A stretch of DNA of 64,000 nt from contig JAPMXV010000048.1 of assembly GCA_026936335.1 (NCBI GenBank), positions 1-64,000 on the forward strand, given 5' to 3'. Shown here piece by piece: positions 11,415-22,651 of the stretch. This stretch comes from Mantamonas sphyraenae. Taxonomy: Eukaryota; CRuMs; Mantamonadidae. Made by a program: the position numbers and the translations under genes. The stretch's first letter is position 1. Each line of letters opens with the position of its first letter. The notes beneath the pieces were generated by a model. It was given only the letters and a program-made list of their open reading frames with translations, was not told where the DNA came from and made no database searches.

Positions 11415-14400
11415 GTGTGTGTGATGAGTTGGTACCTCCTGGTTGATGAAGCAGCGTGCAGGACCAGGTCCGGACACCAGCGGCATCGGTTGGAGCACTC
11501 GATAGGCGAGTATGTTTTCCTGTTCGTGATGCGCCGTCACCCCCAACCAATCAAGATTTCGCTCAGTGGGGATATGCAGGGGTCTGACAGCCGGTCTGAA
11601 GCCAAGAATGAGGCTACAGTCGATGGCATGGAGCTGGAAACTGACACTGGACTGCCGTCGGCCGAGAGCACCCTCGCTGTGCACAACCATCCGGCCACAC
11701 AAGTGGAGCCTGTGAGGGGTAGCAACGAGCCTGTGAGGGGTAGCAACGAGGCTGTGAATGAGATTGTAGTCGATGTAGACAACACTACAGTCAAAGTTGG
11801 GATTGGGGAAGACGCTGAAGAGCCGTCGAGCACAGCGCAAAGAAAAGGCAAGGGTAAACTCGGCACGGGCTTTGGTATGTTCGAACGCAGGTACAGGAAA
11901 AGAGGTGGCCCCGTGTACGTACAAATCGGCGAAGAGACGGCGCGCATGGGTATTGGCAACATGGAGTACCCCGGGTACTGTGAGAAAATGCTGCGATGGT
12001 ACCAGGAGCATGCAGCGGAGAACGTCGTGCCTCTGGCTGAGGCCACGTATGCCCAAGACATGGATCACAAACTGGTAGTTCACTTCCGGTATGATGGCGA
12101 TGAAGAGAACGACGGCGTTTACGTGACGCATACCAAGAAAGTGGTGCTCGAGTTTCTCCAAAAGCTGGTCGGCGAATACGAGGACGAGGACATCGAGTTC
12201 ATGAGCGTTATGTACACCATCATGGTCCGTCGCTCTGCTGACAAAGACGATCCATCTGTGTGCGTCCAGCTGGTTGTGGATTTGCGTGTGGATCGGGACA
12301 CCGCAGAGCGCACGCTGGGGATCCTGAAGGAAATTGAGAAGAAGCTAGGTGGCGTCATGGTGTGCTCTGAAATGCTTCTTCCCGAACGACACTCACCTTC
12401 CATGTGTGGCTTGAACAGCGACCACCCTGTGACTGTCCTTCAGAGATTCAAGGGGACAGTGCAGCAAAAGGCTTGGAACAAGTCGGTGCGGAAATTGGTG
12501 ATGAGCGAGGATTACAGCAAGCTACTGACAGCGTACAGTTCCACCAGTGCTCTGTGGCCGTACACCATGCAAGCTGAACAAACGTGTCCTCCTGTGCTGG
12601 CAAACTGGCTGCTGCACAGGCTCGACACGTCCGACGAGCAGAGCACAATGTCCCTGGACAAGTACGTGTCCACGTTTCTCACCCAGCATGCTCAACACGA
12701 AGGTTTGCGCTATTTGGGGAGGATCTTGGAGGAGACTGCGCGTCTGATACCAACTCGCCTTCCGAGCGACTCTTGCAACACTCAGACAGCCACAGACACG
12801 ATGAACACAGACGAAAGCGGAGCTTTTGACAAGACCTGGGAGGAAGCAGATGTACAGGTGCGCCGCTCGGCGTTTGGCAACGGTGCGGTGCGGCTAATCA
12901 TCACCGACCAAGAGGAGCGGACACAAATCCGCGTCACCTCTCTCTCGTTTGCCAAAGGTGTACGTGTATGTACGGAAAGACGAAAACTGGGCTGTGTGTG
13001 GAGGGAATCCTCGGCACAAGGTGTCCCAGGTACCAAAGTCGCCCGATCTGTGCAACTTGGACCTGGACACGCTGCTTGTGCTCATGAGCGCCATCCTGTA
13101 CAACATACAATCACAGCCCGCCCGAACGATGGCGTCGGACTTGGAGAAAGAAAGGGCTGAGAAGGATTGGCTGGATGGTCTCAAGGAGAAGATCCATCAG
13201 CAGGATGTGTTTGTCCATGCCGGTCGCGCAGACGACAAGGAGGTGTGGGCCAAAATCTCGCAAGACATGGATCATCTGCGCCGTGACTACGAAGGGCAGG
13301 ACGATATCGAGATTGAGGATGCAGAAGGCAATTTGCCGATGCTTGTTTATTTTGTGTGCGCACCAACGGCTCTGGGTAAGTCGCTTCTCCTCGCCCGTCT
13401 GCACTCCGATTACCTTATGCATGCCACAGATGGAGACGACAAAGAATCGGCCTTTTTGCAGTCCTCGCTGAGCATCATCTACCGGACTGCCTTGCTGCCA
13501 AGCCTGATGGACAACCTCCCGGGCGTCGTCTCGTACGATGACATCCGCAACGGCAAGCGCAGAAAGGAAGATGTGCAACACGTCGTCTCAACAATGGAGA
13601 GCATGCTGCGCCATGTGTACCACGAAAACATGGAGCCTGAGTTTGTCAATCTCGACGAGATCGCGCGGCTACCGAGCAAGCTCCTGGAACAAACGTTGGC
13701 ACACAACGCACCGGTTAATGCGACCCTCGGCTGTATTTTGCGCACATTCATCACAGCCAAGATGCTGTACTTTGCCTCGGCGGAGTTGACGCCGGAGACG
13801 GTGTCGTTTGGGGTTTCCACCATCCGCAGGCTGGTTCCCAACCGCAATCTGCGTTTCCGTGTCATCGTAGTCGGACGAGAAAAAGCCACGTGGCATGGAC
13901 GTGGTCATCCACCGCTCACAGGAGACGTTTCTGCAGCGCATGATCGCCGAATGGCAGCACCGTCCACAGGCTGACCTGGAGTTTCTCCGCGACTACCGCA
14001 TCTTCTCTGCAGTGGATGACCTTGAACGCTGCTGCGAGCTCTACACCGAAAACCAAGCCGCTGTGACAGACCGCAAACCCACCGTGTACTTGGTAAAGGG
14101 CAAGGGAGTGGACAAAACGGAACAGGACCGGAGCGTCCGCAACCTGAACGCCATGAGCAAGAGTACATTCAAGCGGATTCCGCTGACCGATTTTCACAAG
14201 GCACAAAGCGAGAGAAAGCAAGGGCTTTTCCGCAATATGGCCAGGAGCCAATCGGCAAAAGGTTGCGCAGATCACGACGCGACGTTTGTGACGAGCAAAA
14301 TCGTTGAAGGAGTGAGCGTCGAGCCCACGGCGTTCGATTCATTCTCTTTTCTGCGGAAACCCGACTTAACATCACCCATGATGGTTGTGCAGATGGTAAA

Positions 14401-15080
14401 CCGTGTGCGAAACGTCCCGAACGATGTGAACGAGGCGTTCTTGCGCTCGCAGATGAACTTGGTCTCCGTCGGACGGCACAAAGATTACGTCGCGAATCTG
14501 GAGCTTCTTTTCAAGCACAAAAAGGACTTTGACCAGTACGCCAAGCGTCAGCATGCCAAGGATAGGTTGAGCAACAAGAGACTGTTTGGAAGTCCCCATA
14601 ACGCCCAGCGGGACATGCACATGGGATCCTCAGACCCGTGCGATGTAGCATTCATGGTAGAGTTGCTGGCGAAATGGAGCGCAGCAGAAAGCTCTTCGTT
14701 TGATGCTCAGCAACTTGAGCGAGGCCTAGCGCACAACGGGCAGAACGTGTACTATTTCGACGCCCCAATCCCCCTGAGGGACACAGATGTTGATGGTCAT
14801 GCTCGCATCGTCCTGGAACCATACGAAAGCAACGTCCATGTCTGGACTGTGGACGGTGAAGTCACCCTACCCCAGCTACCAGTGTACGACGTCAACGTGC
14901 CGTACGGGCCGTCAAACTCGCAGGACGAGTTGAACGCCACAGATCGACCTTCCAAGCGTGATCGAAGCGATGAAGACGCCCGAGGGGTGAGTTTGATGAC
15001 AACGAGAACCCCGTCGCAAAACACCAGCGGGTTGAGAAGGATCAGGGGGAGCCAGACAGCAGTGAGGAGTTCAATGACCT

Positions 15081-15116
<36 letters not shown>

Positions 15117-16449
15117 CAGTAGCAGTAGCAGCTCGGGACACAAGCTCGACACAACATCAGATCTGTGGCGCTTGTACGTATCCACCGTCAAGCTTCGGTG
15201 CCAACGATATACACCGCCCACTTCAAAAGCGGAAAACAATGTACGGTGGTACGAGAAAAGGCGCCGCGGGGTCCAGCGGTTGGAGAAGGTCAACGAGAAG
15301 CTCCTGCGCCAGGTCGCGCAAAAGGTGGAGGAGTATCGTACCAACGACAAGTCAGAGGAGAAGTACAAGGAAGAATTGCAAAAGAACATGAAAACAGCCG
15401 AAGAAGGGGATGATGAGTACAGCGGACCGCAACCGGACATGGTGGACTTGTACTGCGGGATGTCACCTGCAGAACAACTGGGTATCTGGGAAGCGATCCC
15501 CTACCGTGAGTTCGTGGCTTTGTTGGACTCTCCCAAGGAGCACTTATCATCCAGTGGCTGGTATTCAATCCAAGACAACCGTTGCAAACGCCTTCAGAAC
15601 CTTGCCCTTCTGACATGCTCACAGAAAACGCTTCAATCTGCAGAGAAACTGAGCAGGAGAACTGTCAGGGAGACCTCGAAGCACACAAATGCGCTCACGT
15701 CGCGCACAAACACGTCACCACCGCACTATAGCGACGACAAGGAAGTTCTGGACCGCATTCTGGGTTTTCTGGGAATACCAACAACCGACGAGCTCCGGCA
15801 ACTGGAGAAGGCGCCGGAAGACATTGTGTTATGTGCGTACAACACACCGAACACGAACGACGACGATCACGACGACGACGACGACGACGACGACGACTCG
15901 ACGGACAGGCAAGTGGTCTCGGCAGAAACCCTGGCCGAGATCCGTGACGTTGTCAACACACATGTTGACTCGGCCTCAGATGGCTGCTTGCTGGCCACCA
16001 AGAAGGTGGACAAAGAATTCACACTGTCTGCTGTGAAAACACTTCTATCGAAAGCTGGTGTGCCCATCATGAAGAGATCGAAGAAAGATGGTGACGGTGC
16101 ACAGCCAAAATACGCCACGTACATACTGGCAGGTAAGCAACTGTTCGGCTGGGCCCAAGCGGCCAAGAATCTGCGGCGCCACTGGAAATGCACGCAGCAG
16201 GACAATAGTCAGTATTCCTCTGGCCGGGGAGAGGCGAGCGCCCAAGGTCAATGTCCGTGTAGCTTCCACGAGCTGGACCTTGCCAAGAAGTTTCGCCGCG
16301 GTGCGCACAGGTCAAACGATATCTACCTGGAAAATCCAACCGCCGACGATGAAACACAAGTGTGGAGTGAGAAGCAGCAGGCACAACTGGATAGGCAGCA
16401 GCACATGAGTTCGAGCAACTTGACAGGCTTTGAAATGATAGAGACATGA
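11415..16449 (+). CDS. Left copy of UL9-like SF2 helicase protein, frames disrupted
   Basis: Mirror of 51049-56085, described there. The single right-arm frame is split here into four: 11415-~12940, ~12949-13880, ~13895-14985 and ~15000-16449. The causes are one-base indels near 12940 (an extra base in the CTCTCT stretch), 13880 (AAAAA where the right arm has AAAA) and 14985 (GGGG where the right arm has GGGGG). A G/T substitution near 13812 changes Trp to Gly. The Asp run near 15880 has one GAC unit fewer. A perfect 21-bp duplication at ~11709-11750 encodes PVRGSNE twice in both arms. Confidence 0.8.
11441..11490. promoter_or_regulatory. Palindromic element, site 6
   Basis: GGTTGATGAAGC is followed by GGACCAGGTCCGGACACCAG (core 11467-11476) and CGGCATCGG. 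This is a single degenerate copy immediately upstream of the probable start of the UL9-like helicase gene (ATG 11529 or 11574). It lies inside the longest possible ORF, which argues that the upstream Met at 11415 is not the real start. Confidence 0.5.
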
Positions 16450-16593
16450 GCCCAGCGCCTTGATTGGAGCGCTCGACGAACCCGCACCGTAGTCAAGGAG
16501 CAGCAGCAACCACAATAACAAAACATAAAGAATCTTTCGCAACCGCTTGCTTTTTGTTGGATACCGTCAGGTGTGCAGTCGCTGTCCCACATC

Positions 16594-17961
16594 TCACTGC
16601 AGCAAATGAAGGAGACAGAGCCAAGTGAGGAGGAGCAGGATCAAATGAACATGGTTGTGAGTTGCGTCGCTGGAAGTGGGTGCTGCCGTTGGAGTTGGGG
16701 TTGGGGTCGAGCTGTCCGGTGTGGGCGACGACGGCTCACTCTTGCCAACCACCGAGAGCGAGCAGTACCGGGTCGACGTGCTCGCATCCATGGTAAAGCC
16801 AAACACCACGATGGAGTCACCTGCAAGTGTCATGCCAGACACGTAGTGGTCTGGAGCCCAGGTTTTCCACCACTGGAACGAGCCGGTCGCGTCGTACCGC
16901 AGCACGGCCGAGATGGGCGTGGTTGTCGTGCCCTGCAGATACCAGGTTGCGTAGTACACTCCCGTGGAATCTACATCGACCATTGCAGGTCGGGGGAACT
17001 GGTTGTCGATCGACGCATTGGTACGATGCCAGTTCAGTGTTCCAGCAAAATCTGTTTGGTACAGCGTGGCGCGCCACCCAGAGTTCTCGGCCTTGTAGGC
17101 GACAGTGTACAGCTTGCTAGACGCACTGTCTACAGCGATGCTCTGGGCGTCGTAGTCTACCATCGTTGCCCCTCCTGTGGGCGAAGACGAAGGGTAGGCC
17201 ACGCTCTGGAGCACACCTGCAGACGACACTCGTGCCACAAACATCCGCGTCGCAAATCCAGACGGTTTCGGGTACCCTGGTATGTTGGTGGATGCACCGC
17301 CCGCTGCAAAGATGTCTCCAGAGCTCGCATCGACGCCCACCTCGCGCACTTGGTCTTTGCTGTCGCCACTTCCAAACACCGTGGTCCACTTTACCGTGCC
17401 GTTCGACGCACGCCGTTGCACATACATCGTTACCGTGTTGGCTGTTGTGTTGGCGATGTGTCCAACCAGAACCAGGTCTGACGCTCCCCACGAAGCCATG
17501 CGCAGCCCACTCTGGCTCATGTCCGAATCCGCCATCTTCCACACCACCGTGCCGTTGGGCATGACGCGACTGAGTTCTGTCTGCCCGCTCGTCAGGGATG
17601 GGTTGGTGGAGATGCGACCAAGCACAAACACAGAGCCGTCCTGCAGCACCACGTCTGACCCGAATGACCGGAAGCGAACGCTCCACTCCGTCGTGCCGTT
17701 CAGGGCCATCTTGGCCAGGAAGCCGCGCGCAACTCCTGGTCCCGAGTATGAAAGCTGGTTGGCAAGCGTGGTGTATGCTGTGTCTACAACATACAGCGCC
17801 TGCGCACTGGCGTCCCAACGCACGCCCGAGCGTGTCACCGGAGACGAAGCAAGCCCAGAAAAGTGGTCGTTGCACCCGGGAAAGGTGTACGTCTGTACAG
17901 CCAGTGTGGGTGTCGCACACAGAAGCGTAATGGTCAAGATGAGAAGGAAGAAACGCGGCAT
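16594..17961 (-). CDS. Secreted/surface SBBP-type beta-propeller protein 1 (left copy)
   Basis: Intact copy of the gene at 49537-50904 (455 aa), described there. The start is set at 17961, where MPRFFLLILTITLL begins a typical signal peptide; the frame extends further upstream without one. It converges on the UL9-like helicase gene, with only ~145 bp between the two stops. Confidence 0.8.
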   Translation of the reverse strand: MPRFFLLILTITLLCATPTLAVQTYTFPGCNDHFSGLASSPVTRSGVRWDASAQALYVVDTAYTTLANQLSYSGPGVARGFLAKMALNGTTEWSVRFRSFGSDVVLQDGSVFVLGRISTNPSLTSGQTELSRVMPNGTVVWKMADSDMSQSGLRMASWGASDLVLVGHIANTTANTVTMYVQRRASNGTVKWTTVFGSGDSKDQVREVGVDASSGDIFAAGGASTNIPGYPKPSGFATRMFVARVSSAGVLQSVAYPSSSPTGGATMVDYDAQSIAVDSASSKLYTVAYKAENSGWRATLYQTDFAGTLNWHRTNASIDNQFPRPAMVDVDSTGVYYATWYLQGTTTTPISAVLRYDATGSFQWWKTWAPDHYVSGMTLAGDSIVVFGFTMDASTSTRYCSLSVVGKSEPSSPTPDSSTPTPTPTAAPTSSDATHNHVHLILLLLTWLCLLHLLQ

Positions 17962-19246
17962 CGCGGACGGGGTGGTTTTTTCGTGCTTGAAATTGCTGCG
18001 AGTTGCGCACGAGTCGTTCACGTCGCTTTCTACCCCTCTGACAGGGTGGCAATCGCCTCTTTGTTCCGTCCGTAGGTGCATGCTCTGCATGGTTGTGTTG
18101 GACATCCGTCTGTGGCCCTGTGTCCGGCTTGTCACGCAGTCGCAGGAGAAGCGGCTTGGTGTCAGGGCTTGCGCGGGTTTTGCCCTCCCAGGTCGCGTTG
18201 GAAGCCTGTTGCGCGGCGTTTCTGACCCGAAGATCGGTTAGAGGTTGGATCGAACACCTACAAGCAGCTTTCAGGTGTCACAGGTGTCTCTGATGGCCTA
18301 CGGTGGAGCTTGGCAAGGTAGGGTCAATCTCCGACCAGTGCGATCTGGATGTGCAGGGTGCATCAGGCAAGATCCGCTGTGGCCGACTCCTTGGCTGCTC
18401 TTCCATGCCTGGTGTGAACTCTATTGGAGCGCACAGTTGTTAGCATTGGGAGCAGAGTTGGAGTCGACCGATCGATTCACGGTAGACGTGGTCCAATCGA
18501 GCCATGCGCAGTCCGGGTCGCGTTTGCTCATCTCAGGTTTCTCGTTTCGCCACCACCTCAGCTGTGCGGTCTACTTCAAGAAATGGTATGGACAGCATTG
18601 GCTCCACAGGCGCCGGAGGTTGGTGCGTGAGGACCAACTTCGCCCAGTCGGCTCTTCTGGTGCAGGAGGCTCACCCATCCAAAGAACGATCCTTGGGATC
18701 TCCCAAACCCATGGGTTGCTTCATACAGACGGTGGTATGGACCGTGACCATTTGAGGGACAGGCTCGGTGGGCACGTTTGATTGCCGTTGTGCAAAAGGG
18801 AATCTGACCAGGCTGGGATGGTGTGAGGATGTCGCTTTGCTCTGCCCACCGAAAACCGTGCAATGCAGAAGCTACAACTGTCGTTGCACCCACAGCAAAG
18901 TGAGATCCATCTGGAGAGGGTATCCAAAGCAAGGGCACAGCCGACACACGATGACGAATCACTTGCCGAAACAACCCCTCCAAGGAGCCCAGACAGCACT
19001 TTGAGAGTCGCAGACAACGGCTGCACTGTGCTCACAATCATTCTATCACTCCAGTCACTCCTGGTGTTACTCCAGGTCACACATTCTGCGCACAGCTTGG
19101 AGGTGGATATTGTACGATATTGCGCGATTTTGTACAAACCCATCCTTCTTGGGATACTCTCGTTTTCTCGTTTTGCGTATACCGACTGGATATCTCAGAG
19201 GACGAGGGATCAAAGTGGACAGGGTAAGCAACGATTTTACGTGTCT
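17962..19246 (+). CDS. Possible spliced plus-strand gene of unknown function between the two propeller genes
   Basis: This 1.3-kb gap is probably not empty. On the plus strand, frames at 18245-18781, 18504-18755 and 18863-~19210 contain protein-like stretches, for example LGAELESTDRFTVDVVQSS, WCVRTNFAQSALLVQEAHP and DNGCTVLTIILSLQSLLVL. They are punctuated by sites resembling acceptors (CATCTCAG near 18537, CTCCACAG near 18610). The phases do not give a unique model and no family is recognised. The last stretch ends with a hydrophobic segment that could be a membrane anchor. The mirror copy at 48252-49536 is the same. A decayed gene is possible. Confidence 0.25.
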
Positions 19247-20669
19247 TTACCACGTGCCTTGCATGTGGGCAAGCGCCGCAGAGGCCATCAGCATGACGAG
19301 CAGCGCACCGGCCGTTGGGCCACTCGCATTCTGGGACGAAGCGCTCGCACTGGGAGAGGTTGTGGCTGTGGGCGTCGGGGTCGGTGTGGCAGATGCACCA
19401 GGAGTCGGAGATGCGGACGGACTGGGACTGGGCGCATACTCAGTCGTAAACATGTCGCTTTTGCCAGCGCTCTGGAATCCAACTGCAATGAACTGATCCA
19501 CCTTGCCTGTCACCATCAGCGCCCCGTCGGACAGGAATCGAGTGTTGTAAGGAGTCGGTGTAGTGTCCCATCGGGATGCCAAGATCACGGTCCCGTTGGG
19601 ATCCATCTCGATCAGCGCGCGTTTGAAGGGAAGGTTGTTGTCTGGGATGGTTCCTGCATAGTACAGCTTGCCATGGTGGGCAACCAGGTTAGTGTCTGCT
19701 TGGATGACCCCGTTCACTTGAGTGGATGACACAAACGTGCCATTCGTGTGGTGGCGCATCAACAAGGGTTTGGACACGGGACTGCCCTGGTTGCCAATCG
19801 TGTACAACAGACCATCCGAGAGAAGCACCATGCCTCTGGGAAGTACAGGTGTCGTGTAGTTGCTCTGCCACACCCACTCGCGGTTGCCTTGCGGGTCAAG
19901 CTTCATCAGAAAGCCGTGGTTGGCGTTGCTGTACGTTCTGTTCTGGTTCGTGATGTCTCCGCTGGTGCGTCCGCCTACGTAGATTGCGTTGTTGATGATC
20001 TCCATCGTCCACACGCTCTCACTCTGGCTGTTGCCCATGTAGGGGGTGCTGTAGAACTGCCTGGACCACAGGATCTCCCCGTTCTGGTCCAGTTTTCACC
20101 ACCAACACGTCTTGCAGGTTAGGATTGCCACTTGTCATGTTCATGAACGAACCAAACACGCTGCCAGCAACGTAGATGTTGCCCGAGGCGTCCATCGCTG
20201 CGACGTCTGCGTAGTCCGTTGCTTCGACTCCGAACTGCTTGTTCCACAGAATGGTGCCCGTCGGAGAGAGCTTGCTCACCACCAAGTCTCGATCGCCTTT
20301 TAGCGTGAAGCCAGGCAAGGAGCCTCGTGTTTGGCCAAACACATACAGGTTGTCTTGCGAATCTACCACTGCACTGACGAGCTCATCTTCTCTGTCAGTG
20401 CCCCACTGCCTGCTCCACACACGTGTCCCGTTACGGAACATGCGTGTCACGTAAAAGTCGGCGTCGCCAGCATTTGTGTAGCCATCCAGGCTGCTTTTGG
20501 TCCAGCCCGAGATGAACACGCTTCCGTCGCTTGCTTCGTTCACACAACGAGCGTAGTCGTCCTCAGGTCCGCCCCATTGAGCGTTTGTCACTGTCTGACG
20601 GGATGGTCCAGCAAGTAGGATGAGAGTCGCTGCCAGAGACACGATAGAGAGTAGAGATGCCTTGGTCAT
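19247..20669 (-). CDS. SBBP-type beta-propeller protein 2 (left copy, one frameshift)
   Basis: Mirror of 46830-48251, described there. An extra base in an A-run near 20095 splits the frame into 20019-20669 and 19247-20038. The start at 20669 is chosen because it begins the signal peptide MTKASLLSIVSLAATLILL. Confidence 0.75.
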
Positions 20670-20752
20670 CGTGCGCGGTGTGTTTTGAAAATTGCCCAAC
20701 CCGGCGCACTGAGGCCAATCAACATGCATGTGGATACATGGCATAGTATGCA

Positions 20753-21614
20753 GTGATCTGGTATTCTCTCACCGATAACCACGTTGGACCGTCGCTGTGG
20801 CCACAGCGCTGTGGTCTTTCGATCCCGTCAAGCTGGTTTTACCCTCTTTCCAGGTTGGCGTATGCTCGTTCTGCACTGTTAAACACGCTGGGAGTGGTTG
20901 ATATCTCCATTTGGTCTCCTAGCAGACGGTTCGAAGAGTCAGCCAGTACAGAGCGAGAGGTTGACCCGGTGTTGTTCACCAAATGCTCCCAAGCGGCGTT
21001 GCAACTTGGTGACGCATCCGAGACGGATATCCATCGGTGCAAACACTTCCAGCAACGTCGTTTCTGCACCTACACACTATTGAACCTGTGAGCTGGCTGG
21101 CTTCACAATTTCTGCTGCTGCGTGCATTCGAATCTCTGCCAGCGGGCTGGACACACTAAACACAGGCCGGAGTGAGGTGAGTGGTGAGTTTCCCATCACA
21201 ACACGCATCGGCCGAGTACATGTCAACGGAGAAGGTGCGGTTGCGGAACACCATGCAATGTGGTCCCAAAGTGTTGCTGGTGACGTGGGCGCTTCATTTT
21301 TTGAGGTCGGGAAATTGGTCACCCCAAAGGGTGACTGTCGCTACGGGTGGCTTCAACGCAGACATCTCGCCATATGTTTGGTGTTTGATGGCTCCGATGG
21401 AACCGGTGAGTTGTGCTGTAGTTCTTGTTGCGTTTCTCAGGTGTGTCGTTCCTCGCACACGATCAGCCCACTGTGCTCTCATGGCATGTGCTTTCTATGG
21501 ATTGAGAGGGTGAGCACAGCCCATACAAGGCAGAATCACCATCGAAAACGGGGTTTGGGTGTGGCCATTTCTTCCTCCAAATCAATGGGTGGGCAGACTC
21601 GTGCATTTGGATAA
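20753..21614 (+). CDS. Possible spliced gene of unknown function
   Basis: A plus-strand model is supported by splice phase. A pyrimidine-rich acceptor near 20851 (CCCTCTTTCCAG) opens a frame with LAYARSALLNTLGVVDISIW and a Cys/Gln-rich stretch, ending at a donor CCT|GTGAGC near 21089. The acceptor TCTGCCAG about 57 nt on restores the frame, which runs through SGEFPITTRIGRVHVNGEG and RRHLAICLVFDGSDGTG to another donor GGTGAGT near 21404. The first and last exons are not identified. No domain is recognised. The gene would be divergent from propeller gene 2 and convergent with the 305-aa gene. The mirror copy is ~45887-46748, minus strand. Confidence 0.3.
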
Positions 21615-21684
21615 AATCGTAGAATTGTGTTCAAACACCACGAGGAACACCTTTCGAAAGAAACTTCGTCAGCCATGCTGCCGA

Positions 21685-22602
21685 TCATGGGTCCTTGGAC
21701 ACTGAGATGGATTCGTGCGCACTCTGTGTACACTCTTGGACCAGCTCATCCCACAGACTCATCACCAGGTTGATGTGCAGCGTGTACGCCGTTGACTTCT
21801 GCACAGCCTCCGTGTGCGTCAGCGCAATGTTTACCACTTCCTGCAGAACCTGTGTGTCCACAAACTCTATCTTGGCCAGATGTGTCGCCATCACACGACC
21901 CAGTTGATCCGAGGCGACCACAATTCCAACCGACACCACCTCCTGCAGAAGAGCACGCATCAGATCGATTGCCGACGTCCCTTCATGCACTGTGATCGCG
22001 GTAGACAGGGACACAGCCAGCCATCCTTGCAGCGTTTCATCCACCGTTGGCGTCACGACAACCTCCACATCCATCGTGTCGAGGCTGGACGTTTCGGCTG
22101 CCACGCAAAGTGTGTCCGATACACCTTCCCATGTGCACGGGCGCGGTGCGTTGCTTCGAGCAAAAGCCGCCATCTCCTGGAGAAGAAGCCCTGCGCCGTC
22201 TTGGTTGGCTTGCGTGATGGCGCCAAAATCGAGGATGCGTCTGACGAACGACTTTACGCGTTCACGCGGCTCTGTGTGGCTCCACACCATCTCTCGTTCA
22301 GGTGAGATAGTCCAAGTATGTCGTGAGCGAGACGCAAACGTGCAATGGAATGCAGGAGGGCGTGGTACCACGGTGTACATGTGGTTCATGAGCTCCTCCC
22401 GTGTTTCCTCATCCACTCCCGGATTGCTCAGGTACTCCACCAGGTGCTCCATCTGGTCATCCAGGATGAACTGAAAGATGGGTTCATCCTGCACACGCGA
22501 GCGCTTGAGAGGCTGTCTTTCCTGGGCGTGTGCGGACGGCTGATCTTGCGTTGCTTCTGCATCGTCCAGGTCGCGCTTGCCGTGTGAGCCTTGCCGCGAC
22601 AT
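21685..22602 (-). CDS. Unknown 305-aa protein with KRSRV motif (left copy)
   Basis: Intact copy of 44899-45816, described there. Its 5' end faces away from the 3' end of the SET gene with ~50 bp between them. Confidence 0.7.
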   Translation of the reverse strand: MSRQGSHGKRDLDDAEATQDQPSAHAQERQPLKRSRVQDEPIFQFILDDQMEHLVEYLSNPGVDEETREELMNHMYTVVPRPPAFHCTFASRSRHTWTISPEREMVWSHTEPRERVKSFVRRILDFGAITQANQDGAGLLLQEMAAFARSNAPRPCTWEGVSDTLCVAAETSSLDTMDVEVVVTPTVDETLQGWLAVSLSTAITVHEGTSAIDLMRALLQEVVSVGIVVASDQLGRVMATHLAKIEFVDTQVLQEVVNIALTHTEAVQKSTAYTLHINLVMSLWDELVQECTQSAHESISVSKDP

Positions 22603-22651
22603 CTTGAAATACCACCGTTGTTGTGTTGCATGCACAAGCGCTGCTGGTCCC

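Noticed and set aside
17282-18241. 319-aa plus-strand ORF
   Set aside because: Overlaps most of propeller gene 1 on the opposite strand, and its composition follows the antisense of that gene.
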